A stretch of 52,074 nucleotides of DNA from Pontibacillus litoralis JSM 072002 (GCF_000775615.1 NZ_AVPG01000024.1:1-52074); one strand, 5' to 3'; shown: positions 7,378 through 17,307, counted from the first letter of the stretch. Program-made: numbers and translations. The notes: generated from the sequence alone by a model not told the origin.

Positions 7378-8274
7378 TTATTTCAAGTCTTCAATTGAAG
7401 TAACATCCATATATTTTGGTACGACTAAACCAATTTTAGCACCTTCTAGGTTTGCTCCAAGGTCCTCTACTTGATCTTTATAAGACTCATACAAATCACC
7501 GTGTGTCCCTGGTAACCAAGCTGCTACCATTCCATCAGCTTCCCCTTCAGCAACTGCCTTCCACATCATCGCATTTTCAACTTGAGTAATCTTGACAGCA
7601 AATCCTTGACGACGTAACACTTCAGCAATTACGTTGGTAGATGCAATTTCAGAATCCCATGCTACATATACAAGCTCTACTTCTATTCCATCAACCTTTT
7701 CTGTTCCTTTGGTCCATTCAGCTACTTTATCTTCATTGTCATCAACCCATTGTTTCGCTGCCGTTTCTATATCTTCCCCATCACTAACAGATAGCATAAC
7801 TTGTTCCATTTCATCTGTAGTCCACGCAAACTGATCTAAAATTTTATGAAAGTTCGGCTTTTCTTCTTTGACACCTTGACGTACCATTGTTTTAATTTGT
7901 TCTTCGTCCCCAAATACGCCTTTAGGGTCCTCTAAATATTTCAAATCGTATTTAGCAAATTTCCAGTGTGGCGTCCATCCAGTAACGATAATTGGCTCTT
8001 CATCTTCAATGGCATTACCTAATTCTTCTGTCATTGCACCGCCTGAAGATGTCTTAACTTCCCAATCTTCCAAACCATATTCTTCAATTGCTTTTTCTGA
8101 TGATTTTACAACACCTGCACCTGCATCAATACCAGTAATGGTGTAATCTACTGTTTCTCCTACAGAAGCATTTCCACTAGTTCCTTCTTCAGTTCCTGAA
8201 CCACACCCTGCCGCTACAAGTGTCAAGGATAAACCCGCTGCAACACTTAAACGTTTCCAATTCCATTTCAACAT
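7378..8274 (-). CDS. opuAC: Glycine betaine-binding lipoprotein OpuAC
   Basis: Extracellular substrate-binding protein of the OpuA importer, 298 residues. The start at ATG 8274 gives 10 nt to GGGGAG, whereas the ATG at 8283 is too close. The lipobox LVAAGC puts the lipidated cysteine at residue 24. The rest is an OpuAC/ProX-type domain with Trp-rich stretches such as GWTPHWKFAKYDL that form the aromatic betaine cage in this family. It is the last gene of opuAA-opuAB-opuAC, the same order as in B. subtilis, and is followed by a terminator. It serves uptake of compatible solute at high salt. Confidence 0.93.
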   Translation of the reverse strand: MLKWNWKRLSVAAGLSLTLVAAGCGSGTEEGTSGNASVGETVDYTITGIDAGAGVVKSSEKAIEEYGLEDWEVKTSSGGAMTEELGNAIEDEEPIIVTGWTPHWKFAKYDLKYLEDPKGVFGDEEQIKTMVRQGVKEEKPNFHKILDQFAWTTDEMEQVMLSVSDGEDIETAAKQWVDDNEDKVAEWTKGTEKVDGIEVELVYVAWDSEIASTNVIAEVLRRQGFAVKITQVENAMMWKAVAEGEADGMVAAWLPGTHGDLYESYKDQVEDLGANLEGAKIGLVVPKYMDVTSIEDLK

Positions 8275-8383
8275 AATTATCATACTCCCCTTTTTTACAA
8301 ATGATTTTATTTGATCACGTATTAGTAAGTAGTTCCGTTCTTATATTCGAACATTTCCTATTACTAATCGTGTCTAACATACA

Positions 8384-9226
8384 TTACTCCCCTTTTTGGG
8401 TATTCAAGCTTTGGGTGAAACGGTCAATAATAATCGCCAAGATAACAATACTTACACCTGCGACAAACCCTAAACCTACTTGGTTACGGGAGAGAGACTC
8501 TATAACACGCTGTCCTAATCCTTCTGCACCAATCATGGATGCAATAACAACCATGGATAGGGAAAGCATAACAGTCTGATTAATACCTGCCATTATAGTC
8601 TTTTTCGCCATTGGTAACTGAACTTTGAATAATTTCTGAAAGGACGTAGTACCAAAAGCGTCAGAAGCTTCAATTAATTCTTGTGAAACTTGACGTATTC
8701 CTAAATTAGTAAAGCGTACAGTAGGTGGTACCGCAAATATAACAGAGGCGAATACTCCAGGGACCATTCCAATTCCGAAAAAAGCAACTGCTGGAATTAA
8801 ATAAACAAAGGCTGGCATCGTCTGCATAAAATCTAGTATTGGTGTCATAATAGTTTCTACAATATTACTTTTTGCCATCCAGATTCCTAGGGGTACACCT
8901 ATAATAACCGAGATGACACTAGCGGTAATGACGAGGGAAAATGTATCCATCAATTCTTCCCACATTCCTTGGTTGAATATAAACCATAAACCAATAAAAG
9001 CAAAAGTCGCTAACCCAAACCGCTTTCCTGTTACAAAAAACGCCAACAAGGCAATGAAAAGCATAAAAATCCACGGATTAATCCATTGCAACGATAAGCT
9101 AAGCCATTCAATAAAATCTCCTAAATGTTCTTTTATTGGTTCAAATAAAAATTCGAAATTATCGGTAATCCATTCTGTTACAAGATCCACCCATTCTTGT
9201 ACTGGAATCGTATTAATGAACCCCAT
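8384..9226 (-). CDS. opuAB: Glycine betaine ABC permease OpuAB
   Basis: Membrane permease of 280 residues with about seven or eight helices and the EAA-type coupling loop ([20 protein letters not shown]) that docks the ATPase. Length and sequence fit OpuAB. Its start overlaps the end of opuAA by 14 bp, which indicates translational coupling, and opuAC follows after about 110 bp. It forms the translocation pore with OpuAA and OpuAC. Confidence 0.93.
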   Translation of the reverse strand: MGFINTIPVQEWVDLVTEWITDNFEFLFEPIKEHLGDFIEWLSLSLQWINPWIFMLFIALLAFFVTGKRFGLATFAFIGLWFIFNQGMWEELMDTFSLVITASVISVIIGVPLGIWMAKSNIVETIMTPILDFMQTMPAFVYLIPAVAFFGIGMVPGVFASVIFAVPPTVRFTNLGIRQVSQELIEASDAFGTTSFQKLFKVQLPMAKKTIMAGINQTVMLSLSMVVIASMIGAEGLGQRVIESLSRNQVGLGFVAGVSIVILAIIIDRFTQSLNTQKGE

Positions 9227-10412
9227 TTAATGACACCTCACTTCCAGCTAAAGCAGCAATGACAGCACCACGAACGATAACACCACGTAGCTTACCATCG
9301 TCGACTACAGCAATAGGTACCGGTGAATCGTGAATTATATCAAATATTTCTTGCATCGACGTATCTAAAGATGTCGTAGGAAGATCTGTTTCCATAATTT
9401 CATTTAAATCTGTAACGTTATTTTTTACCGCTTCCGATGCTTTATCAGCTGATACGACTCCTTTTAGTTGACGAGTGCGATCCGTTACATAAATGGTGGA
9501 TATACCTTCTTCCTTCATGCGTTCTAATGCAACACGTGGACCATGCTTTTCATAGCTAACTGTTTCTGGTCGTTTCATGATGTGCTGAGCAGTTAATACT
9601 TTCGAACGATCAACATCCTCCACAAATTTTTCTACGTAATCATTTGCTGGATTGACGAGAATTTCTTCAGGTGAGCCAATTTGAACAATAGAACCGTCTT
9701 TCATTAACGCAATACGATCTCCAATACGTAGTGCTTCATCTAAATCATGCGTAATAAAGATAATCGTTTTCTTCATTCTCTCTTGTAAATCCAATAGTTC
9801 ATCTTGCATCTCTTTACGAATTAATGGGTCTAATGCAGAAAATGCTTCATCCATTAACAACACTTCTGGATCATTTGCCAGTGCACGAGCAAGCCCAACA
9901 CGTTGCTGCATACCACCTGAAAGTTGCCCAGGGTATTGATTAATGAAATTTCCCAATCCGACTAATTCCAATGATTCTTTCGCTTTTTTACTTCGCTCTT
10001 CTTTCTCCATTCCTTGCACCTCTAATCCAAACTCTGCATTCTCTAATACGGTGCGATAAGGAAATAATGCAAAGCGCTGAAAGACCATACTCATTTTTTG
10101 ACGTCTCACTTCTCGTAACTCTTTACTTGTCATATTCGAGAGGTTTTGATCATCTACATAAACATTTCCTTCCGTTGGCTCAATTATTCTATTAAGCAAG
10201 CGAACTAAAGTAGATTTACCACTTCCAGATAGTCCCATAATAACGAATATTTCGCCTGGTTCAACTTCGAATGTCGCTCGGTTTACCCCGACCGTATTTC
10301 CTGTTTTCTTTAGTATTTCTTCTTTTTTAAAACCTTCATCAAGCAGTTTCTGCGCTTGAGCCGGGTGCTTACCGAAAATCTTCGATAAGTTTTCCACTTT
10401 AATAACCGGCAC
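9213..10412 (-). CDS. opuAA: Glycine betaine ABC ATPase OpuAA
   Basis: ATPase of 399 residues. The GTG start at 10412 follows GAGGGG. Walker [10 protein letters not shown] lies at 60-68, the signature LSGGMQQR near 170 is followed by a DEAFSALDP Walker B, and two CBS domains fill about 275-395. In OpuA-type importers the CBS tandem senses ionic strength or cyclic-di-AMP and gates transport. First gene of the opuA operon. It is divergent from a GbsR-type regulator, whose product probably represses it. Confidence 0.95.
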   Translation of the reverse strand: MPVIKVENLSKIFGKHPAQAQKLLDEGFKKEEILKKTGNTVGVNRATFEVEPGEIFVIMGLSGSGKSTLVRLLNRIIEPTEGNVYVDDQNLSNMTSKELREVRRQKMSMVFQRFALFPYRTVLENAEFGLEVQGMEKEERSKKAKESLELVGLGNFINQYPGQLSGGMQQRVGLARALANDPEVLLMDEAFSALDPLIRKEMQDELLDLQERMKKTIIFITHDLDEALRIGDRIALMKDGSIVQIGSPEEILVNPANDYVEKFVEDVDRSKVLTAQHIMKRPETVSYEKHGPRVALERMKEEGISTIYVTDRTRQLKGVVSADKASEAVKNNVTDLNEIMETDLPTTSLDTSMQEIFDIIHDSPVPIAVVDDGKLRGVIVRGAVIAALAGSEVSLNGVH

Positions 10413-10512
10413 GTATATTCACCCCTCTTAATATTTAATAAAGATTCTTTGTTTTCAAATCATTCAAACAACCAATCATCTACTACATTAATATAAATGA
10501 TAAATAATAATA

Positions 10513-10576
10513 GAACAAACTTTAAATACTTTTGTATAAGTTTATATTTATTGTACTGTTTAAACTGAACAAACTT
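10513..10576. promoter_or_regulatory. Repeated motif in the opuA/gbsR-type divergent promoter region
   Basis: GAACAAACTT occurs at 10513-10522 and again at 10567-10576. Between them AGTTTA (10539-10544) and TAAACT (10561-10566) form an inverted repeat, and GTTTAAAC lies at 10558-10565. These are candidate operators for the divergent GbsR-like repressor. I could not assign clean promoters. Confidence 0.4.
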
Positions 10577-10695
10577 AAGGCATTTAATTCTTTTAAATGC
10601 TCCCTTATGCTTCGAAATACTATGTTATCCATTATTTCAAATTTTCTAAAATTTATTGTATGGTAAGTAATAGCAACGTGAAGGAGGCTCCTTTG

Positions 10696-11190
10696 ATGTC
10701 TGAATTCGAAAATGATTCCTTATTGAATAAATTGCGATATGAAACAATCACAGAATTTGCTAAAACACTTGAAATGTTTGGCCTTACTGCAGGAGAAGCT
10801 AGACTATTTGTTGCCTTATATCTTGTTAATGAACCAATGACACTTGATAATATGAGCGAAATGTTAGCGAAGAGCAAAACATCCATGAGTACAGGAATTC
10901 GTACACTTGTAGATTTAAATTTAGTAGAAAGAGTTTGGGTCAAAGGAGTTAGAAAGGATTTGTACAAAGCAAATGACGATATATTTAACAAATTTATGTC
11001 CTCTTTTGTACTACGTTGGCTTGACGCTACGATGAGACAAAAAGCATCCATTCTCGAAATTAAACAAAGCTTAACAGAAGATAAGCATTCTATACCCGCT
11101 CATCAAGTAGAAGAACTGAATGATCGGCTCCACCAAATCATTACATTTCACAACGAAATCTCACAGGCATTATCCAAGCTAGACGTTTGA
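10696..11190 (+). CDS. GbsR-family MarR-type regulator next to opuA
   Basis: Regulator of 164 residues. The start ATG 10696 follows AAGGAGG (10681-10687) at 8 nt. A winged-helix domain fills about 25-95 with the family hallmark [12 protein letters not shown] in the recognition helix, followed by a helical C-terminal part for dimerisation. GbsR and OpcR repress choline and betaine genes in B. subtilis and respond to choline or betaine. The divergent position next to opuA suggests that this protein represses the importer and possibly itself. A second paralogue lies at 17402-17953. Confidence 0.85.
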   Translation: MSEFENDSLLNKLRYETITEFAKTLEMFGLTAGEARLFVALYLVNEPMTLDNMSEMLAKSKTSMSTGIRTLVDLNLVERVWVKGVRKDLYKANDDIFNKFMSSFVLRWLDATMRQKASILEIKQSLTEDKHSIPAHQVEELNDRLHQIITFHNEISQALSKLDV

Positions 11191-11223
11191 TTACAAACCA
11201 AATAACTACTTTCATCTCATAAA

Positions 11224-11256
11224 AAAAGCACCACTTTGTATGAAAGTGGTGCTTTT
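11224..11256 (+). terminator. Terminator after the opuA-linked regulator
   Basis: AAAAGCACCACTTT pairs perfectly with AAAGTGGTGCTTTT over a 5-nt loop. Confidence 0.88.
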
Positions 11257-11371
11257 AGGTTGCAGTTTTCAAAAAAATTCATATATATTTAACATAGTAT
11301 CACTTTCTAGTATAGCGCTTTCTTGAGATAATAATAGTAGTGTAGTTTCATACATAAAAGGTGGGATAATG

Positions 11372-11941
11372 ATGAGTCATAATGAAGAGATATCTGTACA
11401 AGAAGCCATTTTATTTACACATAAAATGGCACAACTAAGTAAAGCGTTATGGAAAACAATCGAAAAGGATTGGCAAAGCTGGATAAAGCCTTTTGATTTA
11501 AACATTAATGAGCACCATATTCTGTGGATTGCGTATCATTTAAAAGGAGCAAGCGTATCCGAGATTTCTAAATTTGGGGTTATGCACGTATCTACTGCTT
11601 TTAATTTCTCTAAAAAGCTCGAAGCAAGAAATTTATTAACGTTCTCTAAACGAGAAAATGATAAACGAAATACTTATATTGAAATAACTCCTAAAGGAGA
11701 AAAATTGCTATTAGAAACGATGCAAGCATACAAGCCTGAGAACAACTCCATTTATAAAGGAGTCCAGCCATTAAAAGAGTTATACGGAAAATTCCCTGAT
11801 TTTTTAGAGTTAATTGCGCTGATTCGCCAAGTATATGGACCAGAATACTTAGACATTTTAAATCGTTCAATGAGGAGTATTGAAAGCGAATATAAAGAAC
11901 CTGCTATGGAGGATCACTCAAATGAATCTGATTGGAATTAA
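11372..11941 (+). CDS. scoC: Transition-state regulator ScoC (Hpr)
   Basis: MarR-family repressor of about 189 residues. The winged helix (about 25-115) carries the ScoC blocks [15 protein letters not shown] and [15 protein letters not shown]. ScoC represses extracellular protease, peptide uptake and sporulation genes in B. subtilis. Two adjacent ATGs (11369 and 11372) follow AGGTGGG; the second has better spacing. The gene is flanked by its usual neighbours yhaH (interrupted here by opuA) and yhaI. The C-terminal tail is shorter and less acidic than I recall for B. subtilis. Confidence 0.93.
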   Translation: MSHNEEISVQEAILFTHKMAQLSKALWKTIEKDWQSWIKPFDLNINEHHILWIAYHLKGASVSEISKFGVMHVSTAFNFSKKLEARNLLTFSKRENDKRNTYIEITPKGEKLLLETMQAYKPENNSIYKGVQPLKELYGKFPDFLELIALIRQVYGPEYLDILNRSMRSIESEYKEPAMEDHSNESDWN

Positions 11942-11942
11942 T

Positions 11943-12335
11943 TTAACATTCAGAAACGTCTATTTTCCACCTCACTGCACTAAATTCTTTCATTAATTCT
12001 AAATACAACCCTTCTTGTTTCAGCGCTTTTATCGTGTAATCCGGATGTAATTTCACATTTAGCATTCCTGCAAAGTGAAGTAACAAGGCTGTGAAATCTA
12101 ACAAGCCGGCCTCTTTCTGCTCCTCATATTGGCCTTCTAAATCATCTAATAAGGCTAACAATTCAGCGTACTCCGCTTCTGTTAGCTCCTTTTCCACAAC
12201 CATCTTCTTGAATGGATGCTTCTCTCCATCTATCATTTGCGATAAAAGCCTAATACGAAGGGCTAGTTTCCCTGTTTTATCTTCGTGCAATTCCACACTT
12301 ATGTTCTCTCCTTTAAACTGCTGTAATGCCCCCAT
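11943..12335 (-). CDS. yhaI: DUF1878 protein YhaI
   Basis: Soluble helical protein of 130 residues. The start at 12335 is chosen because GGAGAGG lies 6 nt upstream; the frame stays open to 12419 without a ribosome binding site. The region from about residue 25 to the end (for example LLALLDDLEGQYEEQK and YTIKALKQEGLYLELM) fits the DUF1878 family of YhaI. Function unknown. It is convergent with scoC with only 1 bp between the stop codons. Confidence 0.75.
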   Translation of the reverse strand: MGALQQFKGENISVELHEDKTGKLALRIRLLSQMIDGEKHPFKKMVVEKELTEAEYAELLALLDDLEGQYEEQKEAGLLDFTALLLHFAGMLNVKLHPDYTIKALKQEGLYLELMKEFSAVRWKIDVSEC

Positions 12336-12527
12336 AAACAACCTCTCCAACCAATTCAAAAATATGACATCATTTTTTTCAAAAAGAGTATTGATTTCTT
12401 TTATAAAACATCGTATCATTCCTTAGGACTAAACATTATAAAGAAATTAATTGACTTAAGTATATCGATAACAATTATATTTTACTATATCCCAATTAAA
12501 ATTGTCACAATAAGGGGGTTAATGAGG

Positions 12528-13073
12528 ATGAATTTAAGCTGTTGGAAATCCTTTAACATCAATAAAGAATTTGGCTCTAATCGACTTTATCTCATGAGCC
12601 TATTACTTGGTATTTTATCATTTATACTGTTATATATTCCAGTATCTATCTATCATCAAAACCATCAATTAGTTGATTACGGATTGATTCCGTTAGTGAT
12701 TACATTGTTTTTACTACCTATGCTTCATAAATTAATGCACATTGTACCACTTGTATTCGTTAATAAACGAGTACGGATACGTTGGAAAATTAAATATTGG
12801 GGTGGCCCCACTTTCACATATATGCCTTATCAACCATTGTCGAAAAAAACGTCCATTTTTACAGCGCTTGGTCCGACATTGTTACTGACAATCCCTGGTT
12901 TGATTTCTAGTTTTGTCTTCCCGAGTTTTCACGCGTATATCGTGCTATTAACTTCGGTAAATATTGCTTTTTCTTTATCTGATTTCATCTGTGTCCGACA
13001 GTTTTTAATAGCACCGAAGCAATGCATTATTGAAAACGGAAGAGATAGCTATGATATATTAATTAGAAAGTAA
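12528..13073 (+). CDS. DUF3267 membrane protein, YhaJ-like
   Basis: Membrane protein of about 181 residues with four or five helices. The start ATG 12528 is 9 nt after AAGGGGG; the ATG at 12522 is too close. The helix with LPMLHKLMHIVPL carries an HxxxH in place of a classic HExxH, as in the DUF3267 family, which resembles membrane metalloproteases with degenerate motifs. The position between yhaI and prsA matches YhaJ. Whether it has protease activity is unknown. Confidence 0.65.
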   Translation: MNLSCWKSFNINKEFGSNRLYLMSLLLGILSFILLYIPVSIYHQNHQLVDYGLIPLVITLFLLPMLHKLMHIVPLVFVNKRVRIRWKIKYWGGPTFTYMPYQPLSKKTSIFTALGPTLLLTIPGLISSFVFPSFHAYIVLLTSVNIAFSLSDFICVRQFLIAPKQCIIENGRDSYDILIRK

Positions 13074-13133
13074 TCCAGCGTACCTTTTAGATAACGGATA
13101 CGTATAATATGGAAGCTACCGTAATACAAAGTA

Positions 13134-13161
13134 AAAAAACACCTAATTATGGGTGTTTTTT
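13134..13161. terminator. Terminator after the DUF3267 gene
   Basis: AAAAAACACC pairs with GGTGTTTTTT over 8 nt; it is T-rich on both strands. Confidence 0.8.
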
Positions 13162-13231
13162 TCATACATTTTTCTGTTCAACACGTGGATTTTTTGATAC
13201 AGTAACTTCATAGGTGCAAAAGGAGGTTTTA

Positions 13232-13417
13232 ATGGTGACATTATTTTTTGTACCGTTCGCTATTTTTGTATTATTCACATTTAACTCCCTTACCCATTCG
13301 TTATGCCTTAAAACAGAAATGGCCGTGGAAAAGCAGCCTAAGGTGTTTCGTACAATTAACATTCTTATAACCATCCTATTACTCTCATCTTACTTTGATG
13401 TACTTATACATAGCTAG
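13232..13417 (+). CDS. Small two-helix membrane protein (61 aa), unknown
   Basis: The ATG at 13232 lies 5 nt after a strong AAAAGGAGG. The 61-residue product has one hydrophobic segment at about 2-20 (MVTLFFVPFAIFVLF) and another at about 43-58 (ILITILLLSSYF), joined by a short charged loop. I recognise no domain. It stands between two terminators, so it is probably its own transcription unit. The strong ribosome binding site makes a real gene likely. Confidence 0.65.
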   Translation: MVTLFFVPFAIFVLFTFNSLTHSLCLKTEMAVEKQPKVFRTINILITILLLSSYFDVLIHS

Positions 13418-13478
13418 ATGGTGCTTTCCTGTAACGAACGATATCACTGGGAAAAGAGAATAATTACGTTTCATTTCT

Positions 13479-13533
13479 AAAGAAAAGACATACTCTACCG
13501 CCTATACGGCTGGTGTGAACATGTCTTTTCTTT
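13479..13533. terminator. Bidirectional terminator with long stem
   Basis: AAAGAAAAGACAT pairs perfectly with ATGTCTTTTCTTT across 29 nt that fold into an inner GCC/GGC hairpin. It separates the 61-residue gene from the convergent YjcZ gene. Confidence 0.8.
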
Positions 13534-13551
13534 ATTATTTATTTCATCATA

Positions 13552-13635
13552 TTAAAACCAAGAAGCACCTACAATAATTAATAAAATGAAGAGTACTACA
13601 ATTAACGCAAAACCGCCGCCATATCCTTTGCTCAT
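13552..13635 (-). CDS. YjcZ-family sporulation peptide (27 aa)
   Basis: ATG 13635 follows GGGAGG at 9 nt and opens a 27-codon frame: MSKGYGGGFALIV, a single hydrophobic helix, and the end GASWF. The Gly-rich start followed by one helix is typical of the YjcZ family of tiny sporulation-associated membrane peptides. A -10 like those of sigma-E or sigma-K lies upstream. Its role in the spore is unknown. Confidence 0.85.
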   Translation of the reverse strand: MSKGYGGGFALIVVLFILLIIVGASWF

Positions 13636-13667
13636 AGTGTACACCTCCCTTACCTCGCTGTTATGTT

Positions 13668-13675
13668 ATTGTATG
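13668..13675 (-). promoter_or_regulatory. Sporulation-type -10 (CATACAAT) before the YjcZ gene
   Basis: CATACAAT, the ideal sigma-E -10 (also fitting sigma-K CATANNNTA), is 33 bp before the start codon. No good -35 is visible at 14-16 bp, so this is tentative. Confidence 0.4.
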
Positions 13676-13839
13676 CACGGATACAAGATTGGGATAGGCT
13701 TTTTGCTTAGTTTTTATTATGTTTTTGCTCAAGATAGTCATCACCTATGTATGTATGCTACAATGTGTTATAGTATTTTGCGGATTTGATCATCCCTAAT
13801 ACCTGTATAGAAACTGATGAGACTAGGAGTGTTAGACGA

Positions 13840-14742
13840 ATGAAGAAATGGACTCTTGCTACAACATTAGCTATCGGCGTAGTGGGCTTATCTGCCTGTT
13901 CTCAAGCTGATTCAGATGTTGTTGTTGAAACAGCTAATGGTAATATTACGAAAGAAGCATTTTACGAAGAGATGAAAAATCAACACGGAGAAGCAGTGCT
14001 TCAACAAATGGTCATGAAAGAAGTACTTGATGATGAATTTTCCGTATCAGAAGAAGAAGTAAATAAAGAAGTAGACAAATTAAAAGAGCAATTCGGTGAC
14101 AACTACGACATGGCTCTACAACAAATGGGTGTAAGCAACGAGGATGAATTCAAAGAATTGCTTGAATTTAGTTTAATGCAACAAAAAGCGGCTACTTCTA
14201 GTATCGAAGTGACGGATGAAGAAATTCAAAAGCACTATGACCGTATGAAAACAGAATTAGAAGCAAGCCACATTCTTCTAGATTCCGAAGAAAAGGCAAA
14301 AGAAGTTGCGAAACTAGTAGAAAAAGGCGATAAGAACTTTGCAGAGCTTGCTAAAGAACACTCTGTTGGCCCATCCGCTCCAAATGGTGGGGAATTAGGT
14401 ACATTCGGCCCTGGTAAAATGGATCCTGCCTTTGAAGATGCTGCATATGCATTAGATAAAGGAAAAGTTAGTAAACCAGTACAATCTTCATTCGGTTGGC
14501 ACATTATTAAAGTAACAGATAAGAAGGAAGTAGATGTAGAACCACTTGAAGATATAAAAGAGGACATTAAATCAGAAATCCAAAACACAAAGTTACAACA
14601 ACCTGAAAATCAGCAAAAAGCACAAGAAACTATGGACAAACTCATCAAGGATGCTGATGTAAAAGTAAAAGTAGAAGGTTTAGAAGACATGTATAAAGAA
14701 GAGGATAGCCAAGAGGAACCTTCTGAAGATAGTCAAGAGTAA
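13840..14742 (+). CDS. prsA: Foldase lipoprotein PrsA
   Basis: Extracytoplasmic peptidyl-prolyl isomerase of 300 residues. The start at ATG 13840 (AGGAG 10 nt upstream) gives a signal peptide with lipobox LSAC and cysteine C20. The SurA-like N-terminal helical part is followed by a parvulin domain (about 140-228: ASHILLDSEEKAKEVAKL and QSSFGWHIIKV), then an acidic Glu/Asp-rich tail. PrsA folds secreted proteins at the membrane-wall interface and is essential in B. subtilis. It is monocistronic with a strong terminator. Confidence 0.95.
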   Translation: MKKWTLATTLAIGVVGLSACSQADSDVVVETANGNITKEAFYEEMKNQHGEAVLQQMVMKEVLDDEFSVSEEEVNKEVDKLKEQFGDNYDMALQQMGVSNEDEFKELLEFSLMQQKAATSSIEVTDEEIQKHYDRMKTELEASHILLDSEEKAKEVAKLVEKGDKNFAELAKEHSVGPSAPNGGELGTFGPGKMDPAFEDAAYALDKGKVSKPVQSSFGWHIIKVTDKKEVDVEPLEDIKEDIKSEIQNTKLQQPENQQKAQETMDKLIKDADVKVKVEGLEDMYKEEDSQEEPSEDSQE

Positions 14743-14754
14743 TATACACGTTTT

Positions 14755-14785
14755 AAAAAGCAAGCGCACAAGGCGCTTGCTTTTT
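14755..14785. terminator. Bidirectional terminator between prsA and yhaL
   Basis: AAAAAGCAAGCGC pairs perfectly with GCGCTTGCTTTTT over a 5-nt loop. Confidence 0.9.
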
Positions 14786-14992
14786 CTATGAAGATTGGGA
14801 TTTGATGTGACGATCTTGTTCTTTCTCTTTACGAGCTTCTTCGATTCGTTTCATATACTTACGTCCTTCCTGCTCTATGAAATTCCGTTCCATTTGCTTT
14901 TCCTCTTTAATAGAGCGAAAGGCCATATATCCACTGTAAATAATAATAGCAATAATGAGTAACACCCACCACGGCATACCTGCAATTACCAT
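14786..14992 (-). CDS. yhaL: Sporulation protein YhaL
   Basis: Protein of 68 residues with one N-terminal membrane helix (about 6-25, MPWWVLLIIAIIIYSGY) and a strongly charged, helical cytoplasmic tail (EEKQMERNFIEQEGR). Sequence layout and place next to prsA and yhaM fit YhaL, which is linked to sporulation in B. subtilis. AAGGAGG lies about 9 nt before the ATG. It is the last gene of the yhaM-MFS-yhaL run before the prsA terminator. Confidence 0.85.
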   Translation of the reverse strand: MVIAGMPWWVLLIIAIIIYSGYMAFRSIKEEKQMERNFIEQEGRKYMKRIEEARKEKEQDRHIKSQSS

Positions 14993-15046
14993 ATCAGGTT
15001 ACCTCCTTGTCCCTTTTTACCATAGCATATGTTTCCTCTTCGTTGC

Positions 15047-16327
15047 TTATGACAAATGAGAAGGCTTCTGCGCAAGTTGTTGGGCCTCAAATCGTTTAAA
15101 CGTCCCATAATACATCACTGCACTCAATAAAGCGAAACTTCCAATAATAGCAAAAACCGTTGCATAAGAGAACCATTCGATAAATATCAAACTCATAGGA
15201 GCGAGCAATCTACCTAACGTAAAACGTAGGCTAGCAGCAGAAAAATATTGACCTCTCATCTCTTTAGGTGATAATTTCGCAACAAAACTTTCTTGAATAC
15301 CCGCGACCATTAATTCTGCTATCGTAAAAAGAACCATACATCCAATCATGAACCATAAATGATCCGTCATACCATACAGAGTAATAGCTATTGCGTATAA
15401 CAAACTTGAAGCGATAAACACGTGCTTTTCTTTCCTTTTACTCATTCTCTTCGTAATGAATACAGTAAATAGTGCAACGATTAAACCATTGACAGCTAAC
15501 ACTAGTGAGAAGGACTGTGCACCATTTAAAGTCCACTGCCAATTACCTAAATTTAATAAAGTAGCTGATTCTATTTGATCTGACGTGTAGACGGCAATAA
15601 GGATGTCTAGTTGCATAAACGTTTGAGCGATTAAAACGCCAGAGAAGATAAATAATAATAACGTTTTATCTTTGGCAATAATGCGATAATCAGCTAATTC
15701 ATCAGCAATAGCTGTATACCACTTCTTCTTTTCTTCCTTGTTGCGCATCGCTGGTGTGCTCGTTTCTTCTAGAAAAATGTGCAAAATAAACGTTAACGTT
15801 GCGGAAAGAAGAACACCGATACAAAGCATTTCGAATCGATAAGAAAAGAACACCATACCACCGATAATAGGACCAACGACAACCGCAATATTTAACGTCG
15901 TGTAGAAAACCGCAAAGACAGAAGCACGATTTTTTTCGTCGACAACATCAGCCACCATGGCATGAGAAGCTGGCCAATAAATCGCTCCAAACACTCCTAA
16001 TAATCCAAATGACAGAAACGTTAACATTGGCGAGGACAACCATGGGGAGTTTGCATAAGCGAACAAAACGAATGTAGCCGTTTCTCCCATTGCTGCAAAA
16101 ACCATCATTCGTTTTCTACCAAAGCGATCAGCACAATATCCTCCAACTAAATTTGCACAAACAGAGGCTACCTGTGAAAGCATAAGTAGTAAACCTGCCT
16201 GCTTTTCCCCGAAAGCATCCTTAAATAATATCGTCATAAATGGGAAGAAGGACCAAAACATGAAATTCATGACCCCTTCGCCGTATAATCGGATACGAAG
16301 ATTACGATCCCAATCTTTCCATTTCAT
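15047..16327 (-). CDS. MFS transporter, DHA1-type
   Basis: Major facilitator protein of 426 residues with about 12 helices in two bundles joined by a charged loop (about 190-210). The motif-A loop GGYCADRFGRKRMM follows helix 2, and helix 5 carries the antiporter-type VVVGPIIGG motif. This points to proton-coupled efflux of a small molecule, but the substrate cannot be read from sequence. It sits between yhaM and yhaL, a site where I recall no transporter in B. subtilis. It is spaced 20 bp from yhaM, so the two are probably cotranscribed. Confidence 0.85.
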   Translation of the reverse strand: MKWKDWDRNLRIRLYGEGVMNFMFWSFFPFMTILFKDAFGEKQAGLLLMLSQVASVCANLVGGYCADRFGRKRMMVFAAMGETATFVLFAYANSPWLSSPMLTFLSFGLLGVFGAIYWPASHAMVADVVDEKNRASVFAVFYTTLNIAVVVGPIIGGMVFFSYRFEMLCIGVLLSATLTFILHIFLEETSTPAMRNKEEKKKWYTAIADELADYRIIAKDKTLLLFIFSGVLIAQTFMQLDILIAVYTSDQIESATLLNLGNWQWTLNGAQSFSLVLAVNGLIVALFTVFITKRMSKRKEKHVFIASSLLYAIAITLYGMTDHLWFMIGCMVLFTIAELMVAGIQESFVAKLSPKEMRGQYFSAASLRFTLGRLLAPMSLIFIEWFSYATVFAIIGSFALLSAVMYYGTFKRFEAQQLAQKPSHLS

Positions 16328-16347
16328 TGCCCTTCGCCCTTTCTCCC

Positions 16348-17307
16348 TTAATCTTCTCTATATGAATTTGTAAAAACTGGTTTATAAAAGCTGCGCTGAT
16401 CCATAGCAAATAACCGTTCTGTAAATTCACCAGGATTCACTTTCTTTAATGCACGGTTAAGTATGTTCATCTTAGCATCCATATGATCAATTAAATGAAG
16501 CATTTCCGCTTCTCTAATCATTGGCGGTTTCGGACTACCCCATTCCGCTTTGCCGTGATGACTGAGCACCATATGCTGAAGCATCACCACTTCCTCACCT
16601 TCTATACCTAACCCTTTTGCTACGGCACCAATTTCCTCAACCATCATTGGTATATGACCAATTAACTTCCCTTCTAACGTATAAGAAGGAGCTGTGGCAC
16701 TTGATAGTTCTTTTAACTTCCCTAAATCATGTAAAATAATTCCCGCATACAGCAAGTCTTGATCAACATCCGGATAAAGATCTATTAATTGCTTAGCCAG
16801 CTTCAGCATAGACACGATATGGTGCGCTAGACCTGACACATATTCATGATGATTTTTTACTGCTGCAGGGTATGTTAACAACCCTTCTTGATACTGCTTC
16901 ACAAATTGTCGCGTAATACGCTGAAGATTCGGATTTTTCATCTCAAAAATAAATTCTGTCAGCTTTTCCATCAACTCTTCAGGAGAAATAGGTGCTTTTT
17001 CTACAAAGTCAGCAGCCTTTACTCCATCTGTTAATTGCGCAGGGCGAATCGATTGAATCTTTAATTGTAGGCGACCACGAAATTGATTTACGTCCCCGGC
17101 CAATTTTACTAGTTGTTCGGCAACAAATGTTTGTTCATCTTCTTTAGAAGCATCCCATAATTTTGCTTCAATTTCTCCTGTCGCATCTCGTAATATTAAG
17201 GTCAGAAACGGCTTACCGTTACTAGCAACCCCTTTTGATGCAGACTTTATTAACATATAAGAATCAAAAGCATCCCCAACTTGATACTCTGCAATACCTT
17301 TTTTCAT
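16348..17307 (-). CDS. yhaM: 3'-5' exoribonuclease YhaM
   Basis: RNA-degrading enzyme of 319 residues. The start at ATG 17307 follows GAGGAGG at 6 nt and matches the family length. An OB-fold domain (about 12-95) precedes an HD metal-dependent phosphohydrolase-type domain (about 155-285) with the histidines of [12 protein letters not shown], the HD pair in LHDLGK and a later HH in VLSHHGK. YhaM degrades RNA and can act on DNA with Mn or Co. First gene of a run with the MFS transporter and yhaL, behind the terminator of the upstream regulator gene. Confidence 0.93.
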   Translation of the reverse strand: MKKGIAEYQVGDAFDSYMLIKSASKGVASNGKPFLTLILRDATGEIEAKLWDASKEDEQTFVAEQLVKLAGDVNQFRGRLQLKIQSIRPAQLTDGVKAADFVEKAPISPEELMEKLTEFIFEMKNPNLQRITRQFVKQYQEGLLTYPAAVKNHHEYVSGLAHHIVSMLKLAKQLIDLYPDVDQDLLYAGIILHDLGKLKELSSATAPSYTLEGKLIGHIPMMVEEIGAVAKGLGIEGEEVVMLQHMVLSHHGKAEWGSPKPPMIREAEMLHLIDHMDAKMNILNRALKKVNPGEFTERLFAMDQRSFYKPVFTNSYRED

